Numbered from the stretch's first letter, positions 28,472-39,640 are shown. The stretch: 64,000 nt of DNA from DAOTVX01 sp034436015 (GCA_034436015.1 DAOTWG010000035.1:24791-88790), one strand, 5' to 3'. Translations and numbers: made by a program. The notes: generated by a model not told the origin, from the letters alone.

Positions 28472-29161
28472 TTACCATCGCCCCCAGCCGCTTTCCAAAT
28501 AGAGAACGGGACGTCTCCGCTGCCGGAGCATAGGGCCCAACAACATGCCGAACACAAACCCGCCGATATGCGCCCAAAAAGCAACACCGCCCAACTCTGC
28601 CATTCCTAGAGCCAACGTGCCCTCGAAAAACTGAAACAGAAACCACATTCCTAACACGACAATCGCCGGGATGCGAGCCAGCTGCACAAAGAAGCCAAAA
28701 GGAACCAGCGTGACAATACGACGGTGAGGGTAAAGCAAAAGGTAAGCCCCCAGCACGGCGGCAACGGCACCGCTCGCTCCGACCGTTGGGACGCGGGAAA
28801 ACGGATAGATAAACACATGGGTCAACGCAGCAAAGAAACCGCCAGCGAGGTAGAAAAGCAGATAGCGAAAATGCCCCAGCGCATCCTCGACATTATCGCC
28901 GAAAATCCACAGGTAGAGCATATTTCCTAGCAAGTGCGCCAGCCCGGCGTGCATGAACATACTGCTCAGCATCGTGCGCACATCCCCCCAGTCCAAGCCG
29001 CTGGTCAGATCGAAGGGGATCAGCGCCAGCCGATACAGGGTACTTTCCCCAGACGGCCCCAGACTGACCTGCCATAGGAACACCAATACGTTTCCTGCAA
29101 TCAAGAGATAATTCACCCAAGGAACACGATAGGTCGGATTTTCATCGCGGATAGGTATCAT
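28472..29161 (-). CDS. Rhomboid family intramembrane serine protease
   Basis: 229 residues with about six membrane helices. The rhomboid features are present: HLLGNMLYLWIFG, the catalytic Ser in VGASGAVAAVLGAY and the catalytic His in FWAHIGGFVFGM. It cleaves membrane proteins within the bilayer. The ATG is 31 nt downstream of the copA stop on the same strand, so it may be the last gene of the copper operon or have its own promoter; no strong promoter or ribosome binding site is seen. Substrates unknown. Confidence 0.93.
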   Translation of the reverse strand: MIPIRDENPTYRVPWVNYLLIAGNVLVFLWQVSLGPSGESTLYRLALIPFDLTSGLDWGDVRTMLSSMFMHAGLAHLLGNMLYLWIFGDNVEDALGHFRYLLFYLAGGFFAALTHVFIYPFSRVPTVGASGAVAAVLGAYLLLYPHRRIVTLVPFGFFVQLARIPAIVVLGMWFLFQFFEGTLALGMAELGGVAFWAHIGGFVFGMLLGPMLRQRRRPVLYLESGWGRW

Positions 29162-29192
29162 AACATTTCGCTAGGAAGATGAGGAAACACGA

Positions 29193-31721
<2,529 letters not shown>

Positions 31722-31832
31722 CCTGCTCTTTGGTCCCTTCGACGTTCTCAATCTGCTCCTTAATAACCAAACAGGTCCTGTACTCATTCCATACCGGAAC
31801 AAGTCCCCACCCGTTTTGCCCAACGCGCAACG

Positions 31833-31861
31833 CGCCCTTCCGAAGGGGCGTTTCGGTTTTT
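31833..31861 (+). terminator. Hairpin with T tract between copZ and copA (plus-strand orientation)
   Basis: CGCCCTT-CCG-AAGGGGCG (one bulge) followed by TTTCGGTTTTT. The T tract is on the plus strand although both flanking genes run on the minus strand; it could limit antisense transcription or be an mRNA processing hairpin between copZ and copA. Confidence 0.4.
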
Positions 31862-31877
31862 CACCCAACAACCGACA

Positions 31878-32084
31878 TTATGCTTCTGCCGGATAGTTGA
31901 TCTTGGCAAGAAACGAGCGGATCGCGCGATCGTCAGCCGGCGCGTCGAACGTGACCGTGACCTGGCGCGCCTCCAGATCGGCCTTCACGCTTTTAACGCC
32001 TTCCAGCTCGGCAAGTTCACTCTCAATCGTATGCACACAATGCGGACAATGTATCGAGGGGATACGGTAGGTCGTGGTATTCAT
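31878..32084 (-). CDS. copZ: Copper chaperone CopZ (HMA domain)
   Basis: 68 residues, a single heavy-metal-associated domain with the Cu-binding HCPHCVHTIE motif near the N-terminus. It carries Cu+ to CopA. A strong GGAGGA site precedes the ATG. It is the promoter-proximal gene of the copZ-copA pair, with a near-consensus promoter that is divergent from rpoB. Confidence 0.95.
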   Translation of the reverse strand: MNTTTYRIPSIHCPHCVHTIESELAELEGVKSVKADLEARQVTVTFDAPADDRAIRSFLAKINYPAEA

Positions 32085-32130
32085 GGTTCCTCCTCAACAA
32101 TGCTCGACACAACGGTCTGGAATTGCGACA

Positions 32131-32159
32131 ATCATAGTCTTCTTTGGCAAAAATGTCAA
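32131..32159 (-). promoter_or_regulatory. Promoter of copZ-copA
   Basis: Minus strand consensus TTGACA at 32159-32154, 17 bp spacer, TATGAT at 32136-32131. The -35 forms half of a perfect inverted repeat with the -35 of rpoB. Confidence 0.8.
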
Positions 32160-32171
32160 GGCAACCTTGAC
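32155..32171. promoter_or_regulatory. Inverted repeat joining the copZ and rpoB -35 boxes
   Basis: GTCAAGG-CAA-CCTTGAC, a perfect 7-3-7 palindrome. Its left arm contains the copZ -35 and its right arm the rpoB -35, leaving 7 bp between the hexamers. It may be an operator or simply two facing -35 boxes. Confidence 0.6.
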
Positions 32172-32194
32172 CTCAAAGAAAAAAATGGTATAAT
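32167..32194 (+). promoter_or_regulatory. Promoter of rpoB
   Basis: TTGACC at 32167-32172, 16 bp spacer, TGG-TATAAT with the hexamer at 32189-32194. Predicted start near 32201, about 94 nt before the rpoB ATG. Confidence 0.82.
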
Positions 32195-32224
32195 GGGGTT
32201 TTGCTCATCCCCCTATTCCCTTTC

Positions 32225-32262
32225 CCTTGTTCGCAGAGAGTCGTGGACAAGGAGGCTTTTTT
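32225..32262 (+). terminator. Terminator-like hairpin in the rpoB leader
   Basis: CCTTGTTC (32225-32232) pairs with GGACAAGG (32245-32252), 12-nt loop, then AGGC and TTTTTTGTTT. It lies inside the leader, 33 nt before the rpoB ATG, so it may attenuate rpoB transcription. Confidence 0.55.
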
Positions 32263-32294
32263 GTTTCTACCATGAATTCCTTTAGGAGAGGACA

Positions 32295-35200
32295 ATGGCA
32301 GTATTGCCTACCAAGAACTACGCGCGCATCCCGGTCGCTCCCGACCTTCCTAACCTGATTGAAGTGCAACTGGCTTCCTTTAAACGGTTGAAGGAGGAAG
32401 GGCTAGGCGAACTTTTTCACGAAATTTCCCCTATCGAATCCTACAATAAAGAAATGAAGTTATATTTCCCAAGCCGCACGCCGGAATCGGAGCAATGGGG
32501 TTTGCGGTATTGGTTCGGCGAGCCAAAGTACAGCATCGAAGAATGCGTGGAACGGGATTTAACCTATGCCTGTCCATTGTACGTCTCGGTTCTGTTAGCC
32601 GGGCCGGAGATCACCGAACCCATTAAACAGGATATCTTTCTGGGGGACTTCCCAGAGATGACGCCGAAAGGAACATTCATTGTCAACGGCACCGAACGGG
32701 TGGTCGTTTCGCAATTGATACGCTCTCCCGGCGTGTACTTCGAGGCGCCAACCGACCGCGCAACAGGCCGTCCACTGGCCATGGCAAAACTCATCCCGGA
32801 TCGCGGCGCGTGGATGGAGTTCGAGACGCGCAAAAGCGACTACATCATTCTCAAGTTTAACCGCAAGCGTACAGTTCCCGTTACTGTATTCCTGCGCGCG
32901 CTGGCAGCCGTCGACGACGGCAGCGGCGATCGGATTCTCACCAGCGGAACAGACGAAGAGCTCCTCTCCCTCTTCAAGGACGTAGACAAAAATCCAGAAC
33001 GCCTGTTTATCGCCTCAACCTTCAAGCAGGAACCGGAATGGGATCTTTCGGGGCGACTTACGATTGCGGAAGCCGCGTTGCTAGAATTCTTCAGGCGCAT
33101 GCGGCCGGGCGATCCGGCCACGTTGGAGAACGCGCGCCAGTTCCTTGAGGAACAACTCTTCGACCAGCGTCACTATGATTTGGAACGTGTAGGGCGATAC
33201 AAACTCAACCAGAAACTGGACGTGCGCATCCCTATCTCCCATCGCACGGTGACGAAGGCCGATATTATCCGTCTAGTGCGGCACATGATTCTCATCAATA
33301 ATGGCGTCGAACCGCCAGACGATGTGGACCACCTTGGGAATCGTCGCGTCAAAACTGTTGGTGAGTTGATTCAAAACAAGATGCGCCTTGGGCTGCGGCG
33401 CATGGAGCGGGTCATCAAGGAACGCATGTCCATTCACGACCAGGCGCAGCTCTCGCCGGTCAACCTGATCAACATCCGCCCGGTCGTAGCTGCTTTGCGC
33501 GAATTCTTCGGCTCCAGTCAATTATCGCAATTCATGGATCAAACCAACCCCTTGGCCGAACTGCGCCATAAGCGCACCCTCTCCGCCCTCGGTCCGGGTG
33601 GATTGCGCCGTGAACGCGCCGGCTTCGACGTGCGCGATGTCCACTATTCGCACTACGGTCGCATTTGCCCGATCGAAACACCCGAAGGCCCCAACATCGG
33701 CCTGATCGGTCGTCTGGCGACGTTCGCACGCGTCAATGAATACGGTTTCATCGAGACTCCCTACCGCAAGATTGTCAAGCAACTCGCGTGCAATGATCCC
33801 CGTCTGGTCGGTCGCGCGCTGCGGGAAGACCTGGTGGACCCCCAATCTGGAGAAGTGGTACTCAAAGCAGGGGAGCGCATCACCGAGAAGGCGTTCAAGA
33901 CAATTGCCAGACTCAAGGGCGAAGTAGCGGTCGTCCCTTTTATCTCCGATGAAGTAGAATATCTCTCGGCCGACGCCGAGGATAAGTATGTGATTGCTCA
34001 AGCAAATGCTCCACTTAACGAGTATGGCGAATTCGAGCAAGGGCGCGTCTCATGTCGCTTCCATTCTAGCTTCATCTTCACAGCACCTGAGAAGGTAGAT
34101 TATATGGACGTCGCGCCGCATCAGGTGGTCGGCATTAGCGCAGCGCTCATTCCCTTCCTGGAACACGATGATGCGAACCGCGCTCTGATGGGTTCGAATA
34201 TGCAGGCGCAGGCGGTGCCTCTCGTGCAACCGGAGGTGCCGCTGGTCTCCACTGGCATCGAGCGCTATGCCGCCCTCGATTCCGGACAGGTGGTAGTCGC
34301 CGAAGCCGACGGCGATGTTGTATCCGTCACCGGTTCGGCGATCGTCATCCGTGAACGGGATGGCAACCTGCGCACTTATCCATTGCGCAAATACCAGCGT
34401 TCGAATCAGAGCACCTGCATTGACCAGCGCCCGGCGGTGGTCAAAGGGCAGGTCGTGCGCGCGGGGGATGTCATCGCCGACTCTTCGTCCACGGAGAACG
34501 GCGAACTCGCCCTAGGGCAGAACGTGATCGTGGCCTTCCTATCCTGGGAAGGCGCCAACTTCGAGGATGCAATCGTCATCTCGGAGCGGTTGGTTCAGCA
34601 GGATCGGTTCACCTCCGTGCACATCGAAAAGCATGAGGTGGAGGCGCGCGATACGAAACTTGGCCCGGAAGAAATCACCCGCGACATTCCCAATGTGGGC
34701 GAGGATGCGATTAAAGACCTTGACGAACGCGGCATCGTTCGCATCGGCGCCGAGGTGGGGCCGAACGATATTCTGGTCGGCAAGGTGACGCCGAAGGGGG
34801 AGAAAGAACTGACGCCCGAAGAGCGCCTTCTGCGCGCCATCTTCGGCGAGAAATCCCGCGATGTTAAGGACACCTCCCTCCGTATGCCACACGGCGAACG
34901 CGGGAAAGTGGTAGATGTCAAGGTCTTCACGCGCGACGATAGCATTGAACTTGCAGCAGGCGTGGACATGATGGTGCGCGTCTCGGTGGCGCAACGTCGC
35001 AAGATTACCGCCGGCGATAAAATGGCCGGGCGCCATGGGAACAAGGGCGTGGTCTCACGCGTCGTTCCTGTCGAGGACATGCCGTTTCTCGAAGATGGCA
35101 CGCCGGTAGACATCATCCTCAACCCGACAGGCGTGCCCGGTCGCATGAACCTCGGCCAGGTTCTCGAAACGCATCTGGGCTGGGCGGCCGCGCGACTTGG

Positions 35201-36191
35201 TTTTCGCGCGACTACCCCAGTCTTCGACGGCGCAACCGAGGCGGAAATCGAAGCCGAACTGGCACGCGCCTGGATCGTGGATCGCGCCTGGGACGAGACG
35301 GTTGACCTCGCCTGGGAATGGATCAAGCAGCAGGAGTACGATCCGAACAGCATCGAGGACGACGAGGAGGTCCGCCGCCTGTATCTGGAGCAATGGTTGG
35401 GCGCACGCGGCTACGACGTGTACCGCCTGGCCTCGGACGTCCACTACGCGCGCCTCTCGACAGCCAGAGAGTGGCTGCGCGATCACGGTTATGACCCAGC
35501 AGAAATCTTCACCGATCCGATTCCGGCCCCAACAGAGCGCGATCGCTTCGATCGGCGCGCGATTCACGTCTGCCTGAAACTCTGGTTGCATACCCTGGGC
35601 GAGGACAACGTTCCCGACGAGCAGGTAGCTACTAAAGCCCAGGAGGTCATGATAGCAACCGGCCAACCCATACCAACGCTGGGCAAGCAAATTCTACGCG
35701 ATGGGAAAAGCGGCGAGCCGTACGATCAGCCGGTGGCGGTAGGTATCATGTCCATCATGAAGTTACACCACCTGGTGGAGGATAAGGTGCACGCCCGCGC
35801 TACCGGCCCGTACAGCCTGATCACGCAACAACCGCTGGGCGGCAAGGCTCAGTTCGGCGGTCAGCGCTTCGGCGAGATGGAAGTCTGGGCATTGGAAGCC
35901 TATGGCGCAGCCTATACGTTACAGGAAATGCTGACGGTGAAGTCGGATGATGTGCAAGGGCGCGTCAGCACATACGAGGCCATCGTTAAGGGCAATCCGA
36001 TTGAGGAACCAAGCATCCCGGCCTCGTTCCGCGTGCTGGTCAAAGAACTGCAAAGCCTTGGCCTGGCCGTGGAGGCCTTGACCGAAAGCGGTGAGGTCAT
36101 CCGCTTCGGTAAAGACGAGGAGAAGGTCCACCCGCCCAAGTATGCTACAGGACTGCTTAGCTTGGGTGCCGGGAGCCTGGACGATTTGTAG
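32295..36191 (+). CDS. rpoB: RNA polymerase beta subunit
   Basis: 1298 residues. Landmarks: the rifampicin region SSQLSQFMDQTNPLAELRHK with wild-type Asp, His and Ser positions, then ETPEGPNIGLI, the GDKMAGRHGNKG catalytic-centre segment, and the C-terminal GKAQFGGQRFGEMEVWALEA. Between VFDGATE (about 976) and LRDGKSGEPYD (about 1131) there is an insertion of roughly 110 residues relative to B. subtilis RpoB, rich in Trp, Asp and Glu and with a repeated GYDP-type unit. A TTAGGAGAGGAC site precedes the ATG. It has its own promoter and is neither preceded by rplJL nor followed by rpoC in this window. Confidence 0.98.
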   Translation: MAVLPTKNYARIPVAPDLPNLIEVQLASFKRLKEEGLGELFHEISPIESYNKEMKLYFPSRTPESEQWGLRYWFGEPKYSIEECVERDLTYACPLYVSVLLAGPEITEPIKQDIFLGDFPEMTPKGTFIVNGTERVVVSQLIRSPGVYFEAPTDRATGRPLAMAKLIPDRGAWMEFETRKSDYIILKFNRKRTVPVTVFLRALAAVDDGSGDRILTSGTDEELLSLFKDVDKNPERLFIASTFKQEPEWDLSGRLTIAEAALLEFFRRMRPGDPATLENARQFLEEQLFDQRHYDLERVGRYKLNQKLDVRIPISHRTVTKADIIRLVRHMILINNGVEPPDDVDHLGNRRVKTVGELIQNKMRLGLRRMERVIKERMSIHDQAQLSPVNLINIRPVVAALREFFGSSQLSQFMDQTNPLAELRHKRTLSALGPGGLRRERAGFDVRDVHYSHYGRICPIETPEGPNIGLIGRLATFARVNEYGFIETPYRKIVKQLACNDPRLVGRALREDLVDPQSGEVVLKAGERITEKAFKTIARLKGEVAVVPFISDEVEYLSADAEDKYVIAQANAPLNEYGEFEQGRVSCRFHSSFIFTAPEKVDYMDVAPHQVVGISAALIPFLEHDDANRALMGSNMQAQAVPLVQPEVPLVSTGIERYAALDSGQVVVAEADGDVVSVTGSAIVIRERDGNLRTYPLRKYQRSNQSTCIDQRPAVVKGQVVRAGDVIADSSSTENGELALGQNVIVAFLSWEGANFEDAIVISERLVQQDRFTSVHIEKHEVEARDTKLGPEEITRDIPNVGEDAIKDLDERGIVRIGAEVGPNDILVGKVTPKGEKELTPEERLLRAIFGEKSRDVKDTSLRMPHGERGKVVDVKVFTRDDSIELAAGVDMMVRVSVAQRRKITAGDKMAGRHGNKGVVSRVVPVEDMPFLEDGTPVDIILNPTGVPGRMNLGQVLETHLGWAAARLGFRATTPVFDGATEAEIEAELARAWIVDRAWDETVDLAWEWIKQQEYDPNSIEDDEEVRRLYLEQWLGARGYDVYRLASDVHYARLSTAREWLRDHGYDPAEIFTDPIPAPTERDRFDRRAIHVCLKLWLHTLGEDNVPDEQVATKAQEVMIATGQPIPTLGKQILRDGKSGEPYDQPVAVGIMSIMKLHHLVEDKVHARATGPYSLITQQPLGGKAQFGGQRFGEMEVWALEAYGAAYTLQEMLTVKSDDVQGRVSTYEAIVKGNPIEEPSIPASFRVLVKELQSLGLAVEALTESGEVIRFGKDEEKVHPPKYATGLLSLGAGSLDDL

Positions 36192-36250
36192 CGCCAGATA
36201 GGGGCGTCAAAGGCTGTACGTTGTACTTCGTGCCAAGAACAGCTCATCAG

Positions 36251-36285
36251 AGACTTGCTCCCCTTTGTGGTGCAAGTCTTTGTGT
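36251..36285 (+). terminator. Probable rpoB terminator
   Basis: 8-bp perfect stem AGACTTGC / GCAAGTCT with a 13-nt loop, followed by a weak TTTGTGT tail, 60 nt after the rpoB stop. The remaining 170 nt to the next gene hold nothing else I recognise. Confidence 0.6.
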
Positions 36286-36455
36286 CGAGTCTCACAGTTC
36301 CGCACCCCTGGCCGTTTCACAACATCGTCCTTGCTACGGCTTCGCACACCGTTTCGGAGTAGGCGTTTTCGCGCCCTCATGAATTCTCTGCTACGGCGCT
36401 TAAACAAGTCGGTGGGATAGACCACCCTGACTCATTTTCCCTTAGGCAGGTCGGC

Positions 36456-37028
36456 ATGGAAAAAACTCTTCACCTCCCTCCCTTCTCGCATTTGTACTAC
36501 AGTTATCCGGCAGTCGCGGCGGTTGTTACGGTAAAGAGTGGGGAGAGAACGAACGCCATGGCCTGTGCCTGGCATTCTCCACTCTCCTTCAACCCGCCGC
36601 TGTACGGTGTTCTTTTGACTCCGAAACGCTTCTCCTACGCGCTCATCCTGGAGACAGGCATGTTCGGAGTCAATTTTCTGCCATTCGAAAAGGCAGATAT
36701 CATCGCCGGCGTAGGGCGGAACTCAGGACGCGACCTGGACAAATTCACCGTGTTCTCCATCGCCGTCGAGTCCTTCCCCGATTCTCATGCGCCCATCCTC
36801 CGGGACGCCTACGCCGCGTACGAATGCCGGCTAGTGGAACATCGGCCCTATGGAGATCATGAGCTTTTCACCGGCGAGATCGTTGCCGTCTATCAGTCGC
36901 CGCAAGTTTTCGATGAAGAGGGAATATTGCAGGTCAATCGCGTTCGGCCAGCGTTGTATTTGGGCGCCGATCTGTACACGACCGCTTCCGAACAATCGCT
37001 CGTGCGCAAACGTGGGGAACGGCCTTAA
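36456..37028 (+). CDS. Flavin reductase family protein (FMN-binding split barrel)
   Basis: 190 residues. The pattern is YPAVAAVVTVKSGERTNAMA at the start, then SFNPPLYGVLLTPKRFSYAL and GMFGVNFLPF, as in flavin reductase-like proteins that bind FMN and act as NAD(P)H:flavin oxidoreductases or partners of flavoprotein monooxygenases. No second domain is present. An AGG about 9 nt upstream of the ATG is the only ribosome-binding hint. Ends 14 nt from the convergent response regulator gene. Physiological partner unknown. Confidence 0.85.
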   Translation: MEKTLHLPPFSHLYYSYPAVAAVVTVKSGERTNAMACAWHSPLSFNPPLYGVLLTPKRFSYALILETGMFGVNFLPFEKADIIAGVGRNSGRDLDKFTVFSIAVESFPDSHAPILRDAYAAYECRLVEHRPYGDHELFTGEIVAVYQSPQVFDEEGILQVNRVRPALYLGADLYTTASEQSLVRKRGERP

Positions 37029-37042
37029 GACGCCGCGCGCCT

Positions 37043-37720
37043 TTATTCTTCCTCTCGAAGTACATACCCCACGCCGCGCACCGTGTGAATCAGGCGCGGT
37101 TCTCCACCGCTCTCCAGCTTCTGGCGCAGGTAACGAATATACACTTCCAGGACGTTGCTCTCACCGCCGAAATCGTATCCCCAGATATGATCGAAGATGA
37201 TTTCGCGCGTCAGGACCTGCCCGGGATGGCGCAGGAACAGTTCGAGCAAGTCGAACTCTTTGGTAGTCAGTGTCAGGCGACGTTCACCGCGCTTGACCTC
37301 GCGCGTGGCCGTGTTTAGGGTCAGATCGGCGAAGTGGTAGACAGGGACACGTTCGGTCTGTGCGCGACGGAGCAAAGCACGAATCCGCGCCAGCAATTCC
37401 TCCAGACTGAACGGTTTGACCAGATAGTCATCCGCGCCGGCATCCAAGCCTTGCACGCGGTCCTGAATGGCGTCTTTGGCGGTAAGCATCAGAATCGGCA
37501 GACGGCCCCCGGCGCGCAGACGGCGACAGACCTCCAACCCATCCAGGCCGGGCAGCATCCAGTCCAAAATCACCAGGTCGGGGCGATGCTCGCTGGCGCG
37601 AGCCAAGCCGGCATAACCATCCGTCGCGATATCCACCGTGTACCCTTCGTACGCAAGACCGCGCTGGAGCACTTTGAGAATAGCCGGATCGTCCTCGATA
37701 ATAAGAATACGCTCGTTCAT
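37043..37720 (-). CDS. OmpR/PhoB-family response regulator
   Basis: 225 residues. Receiver domain with the acidic pair IIEDD, phosphoacceptor Asp in VILDWMLPG, the switch Thr in LMLTAKD and the Lys in YLVKPFS; a winged-helix DNA-binding domain follows (TTKEFDLLELFLRHPGQVLT and VRGVGYVLREE). No histidine kinase gene is adjacent on either side, so the partner is elsewhere. The ATG at 37720 has AGAGG upstream; the in-frame ATG at 37750 lies within the divergent promoter region and is rejected. Confidence 0.95.
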   Translation of the reverse strand: MNERILIIEDDPAILKVLQRGLAYEGYTVDIATDGYAGLARASEHRPDLVILDWMLPGLDGLEVCRRLRAGGRLPILMLTAKDAIQDRVQGLDAGADDYLVKPFSLEELLARIRALLRRAQTERVPVYHFADLTLNTATREVKRGERRLTLTTKEFDLLELFLRHPGQVLTREIIFDHIWGYDFGGESNVLEVYIRYLRQKLESGGEPRLIHTVRGVGYVLREEE

Positions 37721-37738
37721 AAGCGCCTCTGGACCTAG

Positions 37739-37764
37739 AATATACCACAATCTTTTGGTAGAAT
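37739..37764. promoter_or_regulatory. Divergent -10 elements: response regulator (minus) and phosphoglycosyl transferase (plus)
   Basis: Minus strand TATATT at 37744-37739, 18 nt before the regulator ATG. Plus strand TGG-TAGAAT (hexamer 37759-37764), whose predicted start coincides with the ATG at 37771, so that mRNA should be leaderless. No clear -35 boxes. Confidence 0.6.
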
Positions 37765-37770
37765 GACCTT

Positions 37771-38397
37771 ATGCGCTGGTCAAAACGGCTTTTCGATGTC
37801 TTCATTGCCGCGTTGGGGCTGGTGCTGCTCTCGCCATTGCTTGCGATTCTGTCCCTGCTTGTCTGGGTGTTTCAGGGACGCCCGATTCTGTTCCGCCAAG
37901 TACGCCCTGGCTACAAGGGTCGTCCCTTTACCGTTTACAAATTTCGCACCATGAGCGATCGGCGCGACCCCAACGGGAATCTGCTGCCTGACGCGGAACG
38001 TCTGACGCCCTTTGGCCGCTTTCTGCGTTCCACCAGCCTGGACGACCTACCGCAGCTTATCAATGTCTTGCGTGGCGAGATGAGTCTAGTTGGGCCGCGT
38101 CCGCTGTTAATGCAATATTTGGAGCGTTACAGCCCGGAGCAAATGCGTCGCCACGATGTGTTGCCGGGCATTACCGGCTGGGCGCAAGTCAATGGGCGCA
38201 ACGCGCTCTCGTGGGAGGAAAAGTTCCGCCTGGATGTCTGGTATGTGGATCACTGGTCGTTCTGGCTGGATATGAAAATCCTGCTCCTGACTATCTGGAA
38301 AGTGCTCCTGCGCGAGGGCATCAGCCAGCCGGGCCACGTCACCATGGAAGAATTCAAAGGGAATAACAGACATGTTGGACATCAATCTGATTCGTGA
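37771..38397 (+). CDS. Bacterial sugar transferase (phosphoglycosyl transferase, PglC/WcaJ-type core)
   Basis: 208 residues: an N-terminal membrane helix (about 8-32), then KFRTMSD, the active-site region RSTSLDDLPQLINVLRGEMS, VGPRPLL and the WAQVNGR motif. These monotopic enzymes transfer a sugar-1-phosphate to undecaprenyl phosphate, the first step of exopolysaccharide or glycan assembly. The catalytic pair normally reads Asp-Glu (SLDELPQL); here it is Asp-Asp. No other polysaccharide genes are close. The 3' end overlaps serS by 26 nt. Leaderless start likely. Confidence 0.92.
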   Translation: MRWSKRLFDVFIAALGLVLLSPLLAILSLLVWVFQGRPILFRQVRPGYKGRPFTVYKFRTMSDRRDPNGNLLPDAERLTPFGRFLRSTSLDDLPQLINVLRGEMSLVGPRPLLMQYLERYSPEQMRRHDVLPGITGWAQVNGRNALSWEEKFRLDVWYVDHWSFWLDMKILLLTIWKVLLREGISQPGHVTMEEFKGNNRHVGHQSDS

Positions 38398-39640
38398 AAA
38401 CCCCGAAATGGTGCGCAAGGCGCTGCGCGACCGTCAGATGGAGACGACGGCGGTGGACGATGTCTTGCGCCTGGACGCGCGTCGTCGCGCCCTCTTGCAG
38501 GAGGTCGAGGCACTCAAGGCCAAACGGAACGCCGTCTCGAAGGAAATCGGTCAGATAAAAGAAGCGAGCGAACGCCAGGCCCGAATCGAGGCCATGCGCA
38601 TCGTCGGCGACCGCATTGCCGCGCTCGATAAGGAAGTGGAGGTGGTGGAGAGGGAGCTGGAGTCGCTGGTTGCTACCTTGCCCAATCTCCCAGATGCGCG
38701 CTGTCCGTATGGAAAAGACGAGAGCGAAAATGTGGTCGTGCGGACGGTCGGCGAGGTGCCGTCCTTCGATTTTCCGCCGAAACCGCACTGGGAGCTTGGA
38801 CCGGCGCTGGGAATCCTAGATTTCGAACGCGGCGTCAAGTTGACCGGCTCGCGGTTCTACGTCCTACGCGCGGCCGGCGCGCGTCTGCAACGCGCGCTGA
38901 TCGCGTGGATGCTCGATGTGCACATTCGCCAAGGATACACCGAGATTTACCCGCCTTTCATGGTGCGCGAGGAGATCATGTTCAAATCGGGGCAGTTGCC
39001 CAAATTCCGCGATAACCTGTACCATGATGTGGAAGAAGATCGCTGGATGGTGCCGACCGCCGAAGTGCCGTTGACCGGCTTGCACATGGATGAAATCCTA
39101 GAGGAGGCCAGCCTACCCTTGCTCTATACCGCCTATACGCCCTGTTTCCGCAAGGAGAAGATGAGTGCCGGGCGCGACGTACGCGGCATCAAGCGCGGTC
39201 ATCAGTTCGATAAAGTCGAGATGTACATTTACTGCAAGCCGGAAGATTCGGATGCCATGCTCGAAAAAATGTTGACCGACGTCGAACAAACCTGCGCGGA
39301 GTTGGGTCTGCCCTACCGCGTTAAGCAACTTTGCACCGGCGATCTGGGTTTTGGCGCGGCCATGACGTATGATGTTGAAGTCTGGGCGCCAGGTCTGGGC
39401 GAGTGGTTGGAAGTTTCCTCGATCTCGAACGACACCGATTTTCAAGCGCGGCGGGCAAACATCAAGTACCGGCCGACGGAGGGCGGCAAGGCGCGCTTTG
39501 TGCATACCCTGAATGGCTCAGGCTTGGGGTTACCACGCACCCTGATTGCCATGATGGAGACCTATCAGCAGGCCGACGGCTCGATCCTCATTCCACCTGC
39601 CCTACGCCCCTGGATGGGCGGGGCGGAGGTGATACACTAG
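38372..39640 (+). CDS. serS: Seryl-tRNA synthetase
   Basis: 422 residues. The N-terminal two-helix arm (about 30-105) that clasps tRNA-Ser is followed by the class II core: motif 2 TPCFRKEKMSAGRDVRGIKRGHQF and motif 3 NGSGLGLPRTLIAMMETYQ. The ATG lies inside the end of the sugar transferase gene, so the two are probably translated from one mRNA. The stop overlaps the stop of the convergent CAP/LysM gene by 4 nt. Assignment is secure. Confidence 0.97.
   Translation: MLDINLIRENPEMVRKALRDRQMETTAVDDVLRLDARRRALLQEVEALKAKRNAVSKEIGQIKEASERQARIEAMRIVGDRIAALDKEVEVVERELESLVATLPNLPDARCPYGKDESENVVVRTVGEVPSFDFPPKPHWELGPALGILDFERGVKLTGSRFYVLRAAGARLQRALIAWMLDVHIRQGYTEIYPPFMVREEIMFKSGQLPKFRDNLYHDVEEDRWMVPTAEVPLTGLHMDEILEEASLPLLYTAYTPCFRKEKMSAGRDVRGIKRGHQFDKVEMYIYCKPEDSDAMLEKMLTDVEQTCAELGLPYRVKQLCTGDLGFGAAMTYDVEVWAPGLGEWLEVSSISNDTDFQARRANIKYRPTEGGKARFVHTLNGSGLGLPRTLIAMMETYQQADGSILIPPALRPWMGGAEVIH

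Noticed and set aside
32200..32275. A TTG-started leader peptide in front of rpoB (LLIPLFPFPC...)
   Set aside because: No ribosome binding site, non-AUG start and no bias towards particular codons; not supportable without conservation data.
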